The notes beneath the pieces were generated by a model, which worked only from the letters and a program-made list of their open reading frames with translations, was not told the origin of the DNA and ran no database searches. Below are positions 45,818 through 57,091 of a stretch of 64,000 nt of DNA, in pieces. The DNA comes from Carallia brachiata (Eukaryota > Streptophyta > Magnoliopsida > Malpighiales > Rhizophoraceae): positions 1,054,001-1,118,000 of the forward strand of contig JADCRB010000018.1 in assembly GCA_021464245.1 (NCBI GenBank), in the 5' to 3' direction. Within the stretch, counting starts at the first letter, position 1, and every line of letters begins with the position of its first letter. The position numbers and the translations under genes are program-made.

Positions 45818-48510
45818 CTAATAGTAGCCAACCCGGCTTAAGTCACTTGGACTTGCTGGCTGACCATTACCAGTGTTGCTCAAAAACAAAATCCGACCTG
45901 AAAGTGCACGTAATGAAGCTATTGTCAGTGTCAGTCTAACAGATTTTGATCCACTAGAGGATAACTAGAAAGGAACATATGTGATTCAAACGGATAGTGA
46001 GCAACATAAGTGAACAATTGGAGAGCATCTCAAAGATTTTATGTCCTTTAATGATTACATTGAAATTGGCACAGTGGAAATCACCTCTTTGAAAAGAATT
46101 TGACCTAACGGTGCAAGGCGAATTTCGGAATAATATTCAATTTGTGATTTTTCACAAAAAGCAAAGATGAGATAACAAATCCAGTATTCAACTAAGACCT
46201 CAAAGATTTATTTTAGCCTAAGGCCCAGGCAGATGACGTATTTCTCATTTTTCAGCAAACAAAGAAAGGATGAAGGCGATTGATGTACCATTTGGACGAA
46301 CGGCAATCTCTCTTAAGCGCCGAACAAGACCAGTTATTGGATCGCCAAAAACTTTAGTCTCAAGATTCCCCTCCAGATATACAATTGAACTGAAACAAAC
46401 AAAAGGTTAAAAAAAATTGCCATTGTAAAAGGGAACATAAACACTATAGTGTGGGGGGGGGGGGAAGTGGGGGCAGAGTTAAAGTCATGGGTCCAGAAAA
46501 TTTAAAAACTGGCACCAAAATACAATTTCAGACCAAGAAAAAAAAAATCAAAGATGAGACAAAAAGAGAAGCTTGGCGATCAAGGTTGAGAAAATCATTG
46601 GGACACAGAAAGACAACTGGCAACAATCCATCTAGAATAGAAAAAACCCTTCAGCTTGTTGGACACCAAGCACTTTGATATAGCTAGCACCTTGATCAAG
46701 GGGATTTTTATGCAGAGCACCCATTACACCTTTTGGATCATTAAGTACATTAAAGCTGTTTTGAAGATAGAACTTCATGCATTTGATATCATAAATTCCA
46801 CATAGATTCTCTATTGCACAAACAATTCAAGCTTGATGCAGTTTTGGGGCAATATGCCATAGAACTCCTTGCAAAAGTGAGAAGGGGATATAGCAAACTG
46901 AAAAGAAGTGAGTTAGCATGATGAGATTAATTGGGCAACAACGAATACAGCCAAGAGAAAAAGGGTTTATGCATTGGTCTTCAAAATTGGCCACTCCAAA
47001 GGCAGCTAACACATTTCAGCAACATATCCCCTTCCACAGAGTTCATTTTGACATTCCGAAATTGACAATCTTCAAGAAAGTCCGGTGCAGTAGTTTCCAG
47101 GATCTTTTAATGTTATGTTGAAGCACCATATCCAGCACATCAACTTTGATGCATAATTGCGATAAAGATGAATTCATTCTAAACCCATGTCTATATGATT
47201 TATCCAAAGGAACATCCATTCTTAACTATAATGCCATAAGGAGAAAAAAAAGTAAATCTGAAAGTACAATTATTAACAACTGACTAACGACTGAACAAAT
47301 CTTCACAAACCAGAACATCAGCAATTTCAAACATCTTATCAAAGTAACAACCAAAAAATTGTGTTTATATATGAGTGCATCTTAAATGATAGAGGAGAAA
47401 ACAAAACCAGTTTTGTGAACTTACCCAGACACAACATTCTTCATGACAAGATTCCCCAATCTTGCTGGGTAAACCACAACCCGATGCCATTGAATAGAAT
47501 GGTTTGCATCCTCCTTCGGATCCTCATTCTCCAATGGTTTCCGGTAATCATGAATCCCACCTGTACCCACTGATAGCAGGGTCACTACTTTCCCATTCTT
47601 AAACGTCTTCTGAAATGGATTGTGGCCTACCCTTCCCACTAATATGGCCTACAAAATCCACCAATTAAATTCACAAAAACCTCACATTTATAATGTAAAA
47701 AAGGTCAAAACTTGGAATATGATGAGAACTCAGGGATTGAAAAGAAGATAGTTGTGAAAACAAAGATAAAAGGGATTGATCTCTTTGAGGATATCAGTCT
47801 CCAATTATCACTTCAAGAGGGGGATCGACTTCCAATAAGCTAAAAACCTAGACATCAAAAAGGCATACCATAGTACACATTTTGTAAGTTTGGGCTCGCT
47901 TAACAATTTAAACAAAATAAATATTTTTATGATATGATAATTCAAATACTAAATAACAGTTCATAAATGGAATCGTATCAGCATATTTTGGTGCATATTT
48001 TTATGATATGATAATTCAAATACTAAATAACAGTTCATAAATGGAATCGTATCAGCATATGTTGGTGCATACTTATATATGATAAAGGTTCACTGGCATA
48101 ACTGCAATTCTACAATAATAATAACCCAAAAACCATTTTTTTTGCAAAAAAAAAAAACCCACCAATCGAAAACCTTAATAAATAAATAACAGAGTAAGGC
48201 CCAAAATGGAGACTTGAAGTGAATTACAAAGAAGCACCTTGTAAATGCCGGCATCGAGGCCGTTCTCAAGCGGCCGATCATCAAGTTGTGGCCGCTGATC
48301 AAGAGATTTGCGCTCCATCGGAGAGGATTTTAGGGTTGGGCCGGGGATGGAGTCGATGTCCCAGTCGGAAGTGGGCTCGTCGGAGGCCGGGTCTTCAGGG
48401 GAGGCGACGTTGCTGCTGGTGCAAAAAGGCACGGAAATATGAGCCATTTTCGGGTTCGAGATAAAAGACCGAGAGAGCCTGCGGGAGAGAGCGGCCGTTA
48501 AATTTGCCAT
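45818..48510 (-). CDS. Mitochondrial single-stranded DNA-binding protein (SSB)
   Basis: Bacterial-type SSB that coats single-stranded mitochondrial DNA during replication and repair. Four exons, right to left: 48510-48238, 47648-47425, 46389-46289, 45897-45818. GT-AG borders, 678 nt in frame for 225 residues. Residues 1 to about 30 (MANLTAALSRRLSRSFISNP) are Arg/Ser/Ala-rich and lack acidic residues, as in a mitochondrial presequence. A plant-specific acidic linker (SDEPTSDWDIDSIPG) follows. The OB fold starts in exon 2 (AILVGRVGHNPFQKTFKNGK) and continues as IQWHRVVVYPARLGNLV and then GSIVYLEGNLETK (exon 3) and GRILFLSN (exon 4). The C-terminus ends SRVGYY, like Arabidopsis mitochondrial SSBs from memory, not the acidic tip of bacterial SSB. 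ATG 48510 is the first in-frame ATG. Intact. Confidence 0.94.
47921..48068. repeat. 74-bp tandem duplication in the SSB gene, intron 1
   Basis: Units 47921-47994 and 47995-48068 are identical except for one base (CATATTTTGG against CATATGTTGG). The near-perfect identity indicates a recent duplication. It lies wholly inside the intron and leaves the splice sites untouched. Confidence 0.92.
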
Positions 48511-49547
48511 TTTGGTTGGTCCAGACTGCAATTGGGAACGTGAAATTTCTGGGTTCTCCCTTTCAAAACCCTTAAACCCTACTCACGAGGAATAACCATT
48601 TTTTTTTTTTTTTACGGTAACTTGTAATGAATTTTAAATTGTTAATTTTTTACGAATTTGTCCCTTTTGGAAAATAAAAATAAAAATAAAAAAATGTAGA
48701 ATTTTTTTGAGTATATTTCATTTAATTAATTACATCTTTAATAATTTTGTCCGAAAATAAATTTATAAAATACAAACTATAGAAATTTAATAGTCCAATG
48801 AGAAAGCAAACTACAACAAAATTTCATTAAAAAATTTATAAGAATTAAACCTGATTTCTCACATATTTTTATTTTTGCATATTTTTAAATATTATATATA
48901 TGACATAAAGTAATTATTTAATTTTTTTTATTTAAAATAATTTCAGTTATACATCATATTTATGACCAAAGGTTAACTAGTTATTATAAAAAATTTTCTT
49001 TAGGGGCAGTTTGATTAACAGGAAAAAAAAAATTTATTCGTCTTTAAGTTATTTTCAAATAAACATGGACCATTTGCAGCATATGTGAGGAATTGGTCTC
49101 TAAATTTCACTGTCGCATTTCTCTGCTTTCTTCCCGATTTGGGAACATCAAATTGCAGTAGCTCCTGGCGAAAATTTTCTCCCCATTGTCTCTACCTCTT
49201 TCTCTCCAAATTATTGTTCAAAGTTCAAACATAAAAAAAAACACCCTCCATGTCTATTTTATTTTCTTGACTTTAATTTTTTTCCCCCCCTTTTCCACTC
49301 AATCCAAACAGGTAAAAAGTAGAAACCTCAAAAAATGTGTTTGAACGCAAAACAATTCTATACAACTCAGCCAAGTAGTATACATCTAGTTCGACAGGCT
49401 CTTGTTTTGAGGCAAAAAGTGAGACAAAGTGCTTGTGGATACAGCAAAACAAATGTTTGTCATCATTACCCCATGCGAATCTATTCCTTACGTTTTTTTT
49501 GGTCCACTTCTGGTGCATTGATTTTTTTTATACTTGGCCAAAAAAAG
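48511..49547. other. SSB promoter side and AT-rich spacer
   Basis: About 1 kb upstream of the SSB start, with A/T homopolymers and no gene. AAACCCTTAAACCCTA (minus-strand reading of TAGGGTTTAAGGGTTT is on the other strand) occurs near 48567-48582 as telo-box-like AAACCCT repeats on the plus strand. Confidence 0.4.
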
Positions 49548-50695
49548 TTTTTTTTTTGATAAAAAAAAAATTATTTTATTAATATTTATCGAAATAGTAC
49601 ACCAACTGACTTAAATGTATTAAGAGTACTTACATAAAATAAGAAAAAGACATGGCTCTAAAAGCCTACAAGACATATAAGGTCAAAACTACCTTTCACA
49701 GAGCAGGTATACAACCCATTAAAATGTAATCATTTTTTAAAGATATAAATCGACTAATGATTAAACCTATTCAACCACAAATAGCTAATTAGACCTAGTT
49801 TGGTCGAACGAATCTGCCTAAGATAAAAAGTACCGCACCATAATGAACCTGTAACAGAAATTGATAGAATACTACTGACATCAATTTCCAACACAAAACA
49901 ACGCACAACAGACTGAACAATAATGAAACACCCATCAGTAAACTTAATACTACAGCTCTTCCCAAAAATCTCCGATGGAGGCAAAAGAGATCCGGCTGGA
50001 GGCACTGGCGACACTCCCAGCAGCAGTGACAGCGGTGGTGGCAACAATCCCAGCAGCGGTGAAGGCGGCGAGGGCTCACCGGACAAGGGCGGCGGTGGGA
50101 AAGATTTGGCCGACGATGGAGAGAACAATTGCAGCGGAGGTTGTGGTGCCAGCTAGCGGTGCTTCAATGGGCGCGGCTCCACCAGCGGGCTTTTGGGGAG
50201 GCACTGAGCCGACTCCGGTGGTTGCTCCAGGGATCGGTACTGGGGCTCCAACAACAAGCTCCGTCTAGGAGATGGCGGTGCCAGCCACTGGTAGGATGGT
50301 GCCAGCAGGAGACAGTGCGACGAAAATGACATTGTTGACGGCCGAGACAGCGGCGTCGGCGACGAAAAGTGCAGTGGCGACTGCTTTTGGAGAAGCAAAA
50401 GGATAGCTTGGCTAAGAAGGATCCTAGTTCTGGTGTCGGAAGGGCCGCAGGTGGACTCTAAACGGCTAGATCTAAGGAGAAAAAAGAGAAAAAGGATGAA
50501 GTAAAGTGCAGCCATGGAAATAGAGGGTGAGAGGGGTGGAGTAAGAGGTGGAGAAAGAGAGATGGGAAGGGGAAGCGAGGAAAATGAGGGGGAAGTAGAG
50601 AAGGGGATGAGGGAGAAGGGGTGGCTGGCGGTAGTGGCTGGAGGGCCCCCACTGTCGGCCACAAAATTGAGACTTTCGCTGTATTAATCAATGAA
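49548..50695 (-). mobile_element. LINE-like retrotransposon relic, internally deleted
   Basis: Read on the minus strand, the sequence begins with a GC-rich, Pro/Ser-coding block (about 50690-49950) like the 5' region of plant L1-type LINEs. It then passes through a T-rich 3'-UTR-like part and ends AATAAAATAATTTTTTTTTTATC followed by a run of A (49557-49548), the characteristic 3' end of plant LINEs. No endonuclease or reverse transcriptase is recognisable, so the middle must be deleted if this call is right. No clear target duplication was found. The GC-rich part alone could be mistaken for a Gly-rich or Pro-rich gene. Confidence 0.45.
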
Positions 50696-51393
50696 TGAAA
50701 ATCACTCGACTTGATAATTTAATAGTAATTAAGCACATTTTTTATGTTTAATTGGAATTTGAATATTAATAACTGTATTTGAGAAGTAATGTCTTCTTTT
50801 AATTGTTAATTTAATTATACACACATAATATTGATTTCACATTCGTTAATATTACGGTCGATTTTGGGGAAATTTATTCAGACCAACACTATTCGAATGA
50901 TAGAACCGTCTTTTAGAAATAGTTAAATAAGAATAATAACGGATGACTCTCAACCTCAACTCACGTACGATAACCGATTTATTTGTGATACACATGTTTT
51001 TATGATTAAAAAATCAATGATGAGGGAAAGTAAATGCACAATCCATTAATTAGCTTTTTTTTTTTTTTGACATAAACATTAATTTGTTAATTAATAGTCA
51101 CGTTGGTTAGGAAATCACCGCTTTTAATTATGACCTAACAATATGCTGGAAAAAACATTATGAGCTAACACAAGGGAAACCTCGCAAGGTGGATTTTTTT
51201 TTTTTTTTGTAAAAGTCCAAAATGAATTATATTTTAAAGAAAACATACTCCATTTTTTAGAAAATACACTTCTTCTCTAAAAAAAACAGAGAGAGAAAAA
51301 ATACACTTTACTCTCTAAAAAATGTATAGTCAAAAAACTATTCAACTCAAGAATTTTTTTTTAACCCAAGAACTTAAAGAATAAGTTTATTAT
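50696..51393. other. AT-rich spacer, nothing named
   Basis: AT-rich DNA between the LINE-like relic and the copia 5' LTR, with poly-T runs at about 51056-51070 and 51196-51210. No gene seen. Confidence 0.5.
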
Positions 51394-51685
51394 TGTTAAA
51401 GAATATATGTCTCATATTAATTAAAGATATTAATATGATTTAAAGATCTTTTTATATTCATTTTGATTACAGTAATTTTTTCTGATCACAATAATTTCCT
51501 CATATCACAATAATATGTTTGATATTATCCATTATTATATGATTCTTTCTGTTATTAAATGATTATTTACTTGTTTAGTCATACACAACCCTATAAATAG
51601 GGTCATCTTGTAAATGTTTCTATACAGTTGAGTAATACAATTTTCACATTCTCAAATTCTCTCATTTTTTGTATTACTTTTGTCA
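51394..51685 (+). repeat. 5' LTR of degenerate copia element
   Basis: Starts TGTTA and ends TTGTCA, about 292 bp, and contains a TATA-like CCTATAAATAGGG. It aligns along its length with 55332-55672, for example TCCATTATTATATGATTCTTT and ACAGTTGAGTAATACAATTT shared exactly. The copies differ by many substitutions and by two insertions in the 3' copy, so the element is old. Confidence 0.8.
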
Positions 51686-51701
51686 TGGTATCAAAGCTCT
51701 G
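51686..51701 (+). other. Primer-binding site, initiator tRNA-Met type
   Basis: TGGTATCAAAGCTCTG directly after the LTR differs little from TGGTATCAGAGC, the usual complement of the initiator tRNA-Met 3' end used by plant Ty1/copia elements. Confidence 0.7.
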
Positions 51702-54700
51702 ATTGGGGTTTCTTTCGTGGAGTTTTTTTATTGGCAACCATCTTTTCTTCTCTCTTTATTCTTTTAGCCTACTCTTTATTGGTTTTTCATTGAGAGAAGT
51801 TTTTCAACTATGGTTTCGTATTTTATATATCTCCACCCCTCATCTTCTTATTACTTCCGTTTCTACCAGTCACGCCACGTCAATTGTACCTAGTGGTGTT
51901 TCTTCACTTCGACCAATTTGACAGTTTTTAGGTGTGCTTTTTCCACTTTTAAAGTTATTGGTTGATTGACTTTATTGTTGAGATATGATTAGTGTATCAT
52001 CTCGTTTACTACATCAAATGTCTTTGGACAGTATGATTAACCAAAGTTTCATATGAAAAACAATTCTATCTCTGCACTTGCTAGTTTTATTGCTTCTTCT
52101 GCTTTATCCATTACTCTACGTACTGTACATTGGTTAATTGATTATGGTTGTTATAATCATTTGACTTTTGATTCGTCTCAATTTTCGAAACAAATAAATA
52201 TACCTTATAAACCACTTATTCATACTGTTGATGGGTCTCCTATGATTATTAATTGCACTTGGTCTATATTACATCTTCTCTGTCCTTACCTAATACTTAT
52301 TTGTTTTTATTTTTATCATATTTCTTGTTGTCGATTGGCCAACTTTGTGATCTTGGTTTGGAACTTCATTTTTCTAATCGTGGATATGAAGTATAGGATT
52401 TTCGAATAGGTCAGGTTGTTGGGACAAGTCGTAAAGTTGGATGCCTATTGAGCTCACGTCTCTTCACATTCCTCTGGTCTTTCCACAACAGTTTCATCTT
52501 CTACTCTTATCAGTCTTTGGCACTCACGTTTATGTCACGCTTTTTTATCCAAGATTCAACATTTAGTTTCCAGTAATTATTTGGGGCATATTACTAAAAG
52601 AGCCTTTTGATTGCATGTCGTGCCAACTTGGTAAACACAAAGTATTTTTTTATTAATAATGATTCTACATCTTTATATATTTTTTATCTTGTTCATTCTG
52701 ATATTTGGGGTCCTACTTATGTTTCAACAAAAGGAGATTCAAAGTATTTTGTTATTTTCGTTGATGATTTTTCCAGATTTACTTGAATTTACCTTTTGAA
52801 AAATTGTTTTAAAATCTCTCAAATTTACCAAGATTTTTCAACCATGATTTACACTCAGTTCTCCAAGAGTATTAAAATTCTTCATATTGACAATGAAGAA
52901 TATGGAGTACCATTAATTATTTCCACCTTAAAACAACATGATACTATTTTTCATAAATCTTGTCCTAGTACCTCCTAACAAAATGGTCATGCAGAACGAA
53001 AATTGGGTCATATTCTAGATAGCGTTCGCTCTTTACTCATTTTTGTCTCTTTTTTTGAATCATTTTGGGGTAAAATTGCTTTAACTGCATTATGTACAAT
53101 TAATAGGATTCCTTCACCTGTTCTTAAAAATAAAACCCCATATGAGTGTCTTTATGGAAAATTACCTAACTATAATCTTCTCAAAATTTTTGGTTGTGTC
53201 TATTTTGTTCTTCTTCGACCTCATGAGCACACTAAATTAGAACCTCAAGCTCGTCTGTATTGTTTTTTGGGGTACGGTATTGAACATAAGGATTACAGAT
53301 GTTATGATCTTATTTCTAATAAGCTCTACGTTTCTCGTTATGCCATATTTTAGGAACACAAAATGTTTACTAGTTAGCCAATATTTCACCTACTCCTATA
53401 CCATCTCCCAAGTTGTTTAGTGATCTTTCACTCAATCTCTTTCCTAACTCTTTTTCTAGTGTAGGTGCTATTATCTCAACAGCGACCACTTTACTCTTTC
53501 TCCCAATGAGCTCGAAGAGATTATTGATCCTTCACAGTCATAGACTCAAGGTTCCTGACTAGCTTGATGTACCTCCTACACTACAGCCTAACGTACATTC
53601 TTTACCACAGCCTGATGCTTCTCACACACCACTACAATTTCACGTACCTTACTCACCAGCCTGATACTCCTCACACATCACAGTCTTCCAATTTTCCTCT
53701 TACACCTCTTATACCTCGTCGTTCTATTGGAACACGTGAACTGTCAGTTTTTTACGTGAATTTTATTGTTATTATGTTGTTGCCACCTTGCACAAACCCA
53801 CTTTCTACAAAGAAGTCAGTCCAAATCCTTCTTGGCAGCATCCTATGTCTCAAGAGATTCAGGCATTAAAAAAAAATCATACATGAGACTTGTTTGATCT
53901 TCTTCCAAGAAAGTCTCTTATAGGAAGCAAGTGGGTATACAAGATTAAGACTTGTGCAAATGATTTTATTGAACGGTATAAGGCTTGTTTTATTGCTAAA
54001 AGGTACACTCAAGAGTATGGTATTGACTATGATGAGACATTTACTCCTATGACTCGTCTTACATCTATTCACTCTTTATTGGCAATTGCCGCCATACAAC
54101 GGTGAAAGCTGTTTCAAATGAATGTCAAAATGCTTTTCTTAATAGAGATCTAAATGAAGAAATTTATATGCAGCCTCCTTTCTAGCTATCAGCATCCTCC
54201 CTATAAGGTCTGTCGTCTTCGCAAAGTAATATATGACTTAAACAAGCTCCTCGAGCTTGGTTTGCCAAGTTCGGTTCTATTATTTCGCAACTTGGTTTCA
54301 CCTCAAGTCCTCTTGACTTTGCTCTTATCATCCGAAAGACAAACTTTGGTATTATTCTTCTCTTATTTTATATGGATGACATGATTATCACTGGTGATGA
54401 TGTTTCAGGCATTCGTTCTCTTCAAAAATATCTAAATCAGCAGTTTGAGATGAAAAGATTTGGTTCTCTCAGTTATTTCTTAAACTTAGAAGTATCCTCT
54501 GGCACTGATGGTTACTTTTTCTCTCAAGCCAAGTATGCCTCAGATCTTCTTTACCAAGCTAGTATTATAGATAACAAGATTGCTTCCTCACCCTTTGAGA
54601 TAAATGTTAAACTTACACCAGCTGATGGTACACTTCTTATTGATGTCACACTGTATCGTCAGCTAGTTAGAAGTTTAGTTTATCTTACAGTCACTCTTCC

Positions 54701-55331
54701 TAACATTGCTTGTGCAGTTCATCTAGTTAGTCAGTTCATAACTGCTCTTAAATCTACTCATTTTGCAGTTGTTCTTCGCATTTTATGATATATCAAAAAG
54801 ATTTTATTTCATGGGCTTCACTTTTCTACCTATTCTACTATTCAGTTACAGGCTTTTCGGACATTGACTGGATTGCAAATCCTACAGATAGACGCTTTAC
54901 TACTGGTTTTTGTTTCTGTCTTGGTAACTCTCTCATCTCTTGGCGTAGTAAGAAGCAATCAGTAATAAGACGTTTTAGTGCTAAAACAGAGTATCATGCA
55001 TTAGCTGATGCAACAGCTGAACTTATTTGGCTTTGTTGGTTACTTATTGATATCAGTATTAGGTTTTTGGGTCTGACTATACTGCATTGTGACATCAGAG
55101 CATCATTCAGATTGCTTATACTGACATCTTTTATGAGTGTATCAAGCACATTAAAACTAATTGTCACTTCATCCGCCAACATATTAATAGTGAGACCATA
55201 CATTTATTGTTTATTTTATCAGTAGATCAGCCTGCTGATATATTCATAAAGACAACCCTCCAGGGCGTTTTCATAGTTATTTTGCAAATTCAAATTGGTT
55301 TTAGTCGATCCTACTTGAGTTTGAGGGGGGA
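51702..55331 (+). pseudogene. Degenerate Ty1/copia pol region, gag missing
   Basis: A recognisable but broken polyprotein in copia order. Remains of protease (WLIDYGCYNHLTFD near 52131-52173, where the active-site DSG is altered to DYG). GAG-pre-integrase zinc-knuckle fragment (near 52610-52640). Integrase with conserved HSDIWGP, HIDNEEYG and QNGHAERK blocks (about 52690-53350). Reverse transcriptase from about 53890, including AFLNRDLNEEIYMQ and the catalytic YMDD (54370-54381, YMDDMIITGDD). RNase H-like end (about 54790-55200, GFSDIDWIANP). The frame is broken many times by stops and shifts. Only about 350 bp separates the primer-binding site from the protease remnant, so gag is deleted. 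Polypurine tract GAGGGGGGA at about 55323-55331. The element cannot be autonomous. Confidence 0.88.
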
Positions 55332-55672
55332 TATCAAAGACATTATTATGATTTGAGAATTTTTCCATATATATCTTGATTATAAGATCTTTTCATATCT
55401 ATCCTGATTACAGTAATCTCATCATATTACAACAATATTTTTAATATTCTCCATTATTATATGATTCTTTCTATTATTTGATGATTATAAAATTATTACA
55501 AGATTATATAATTATTGTAAATTATTTACTTATTTATTCATATGCACCATATAAATAGGGTTCTCCTATAAATGTTTATATACTGAAGTCAAAAAAAAAA
55601 ATGTTTCTATACAGTTGAGTAATACAATTTTTACATTCTCAAATTCTCTCGTTTCTTGTATTACTTTTGATA
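55332..55672 (+). repeat. 3' LTR of degenerate copia element
   Basis: Follows the polypurine tract and aligns with the 5' LTR. It is about 50 bp longer because of an AT-rich insertion near 55480-55525 and an A-rich insertion near 55587-55605 that duplicates part of the ATGTTTATATAC block. Its first two bases are TA, not TG. Confidence 0.78.
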
Positions 55673-57091
55673 TGGTATCAGGACTTGGTTTAACCCTATT
55701 ATCTACACTTGTTAATTTGACCCATTTCTATGAGTTTGACTAGTTTCATTCTAGTTTACTTGTACCACTTGCTAATCATATTTAACACGTGTCAAGAGGA
55801 TATATTAAAAAATATATATCCTATATTGATTAAAAATAAGTTTATAATATAACTTATAATGATTATGAACTTTTTATACTTCTAACTTAAATTTTGGTAG
55901 CTTTTAAAACTCATTGTCATTATTTGACAATTATATTTATAAACTTTTACAAATCTAATGAGAACTTTAATTTATAGTTTTTAGTTAGTTCGAAGCTCAT
56001 TAATTATAAATTAAATAACAGAAACAACTATCCTTATCGAGTTTAATATACTTTCAAATTAATTATATAACGATGCAATTAAATCAACTTTTTTTTGTAA
56101 TATCTTACGATTAGAATTTAATTATCAACAAACAACAACTCAATTAATTCTAAAATTATTTTTAAAATTAAAAATGTTGAGTTCCAGCATATAATTATAA
56201 TGCTATGTTTATAGGTCTTTTACTATAAAAAAAAAAGTTGTTGATCGAATAAAGAAAGTAAGTTAAATGTTATACATATTATTTATAAATTTATTATACA
56301 TTAATTTTAACTGTATTTATAAATTTTTTCAATATTTTTTATAATAAAATTATAAAATTAATGTACCATAAATTTATAAATAATATGTATAATATTTAAT
56401 CTAATTTCTAGTAAATCTCTTTATTAATTCACCACTGCCCCCTTTTACCGTATCGAAAATTGAGGCCGTTCGCCATGTGGCGTCTATTAATGGCGTCAAA
56501 AGCATAGGCAGAGGGCTTCGGCCGTGCACAAAGGAAATTTGAGTGCGGACCCACATAGCTTCCCGATAGCTGACCGTTTGTGTCTGACATAACCGTTACG
56601 AAATCAACCATTTTTAAAAGGTTCTTATTTCAAAAGTTATCTCTAACATCACTCCAATTATTACTACTTCCCTTCCAACAACCAAAAGATATAACTTTGT
56701 TTTCTTTTTACAAAAAAAAAAAAAAGAAAAATCTGCCAATAGAATGCTTGAAGCAGAAAGTGGAGTGGCACTAGCAAGCTAGGTGCCACTTCAAAAACCG
56801 ATCTTAGCCGCTTAACGACTAAACCTCGTTCGATCTTCATCCAAATCAACGGCTCACATCGCAACCAAATTAACTCTCCGATTCACAATCTGAAAAATCC
56901 CCCACTCTCTTTCTCTATTTCCCCTTTTGCTCCGTTCAGCTTCAATCTGCTTCAAAGAAGCAATCTTTTTTGGTCAATTTTCCACCGAGAAAGGAAATTT
57001 TCTGAATTTTGTTGCGTTTTGATAAGTTTAACCTACTGGGTCAGAGGAGAAACGATCTGGACATGTTTGGATAGAGAGAAAATTCCAAATA
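55673..57091. promoter_or_regulatory. Spacer and KIN-8A promoter region with AACGG cores
   Basis: AT-rich to about 56420, then the GC-richer kinesin promoter. Three AACGG cores of the plant M-phase activator (MSA) type occur: minus strand at 56578-56574 and 56597-56593 (GTAACGGTTA, the best match) and plus strand at 56848-56852. MSA elements bind three-repeat MYB factors in G2/M genes. Relevance is inferred because the downstream gene is a kinesin. The presumed 5' UTR is CT-rich (56880-57000). Confidence 0.4.

Noticed and set aside
49754..50691. Pro/Ser-rich or Gly-rich protein genes in the GC-rich block
   Set aside because: Open frames occur in several phases on both strands because of base composition. 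None has a recognisable domain, and the 3' end looks like a LINE.
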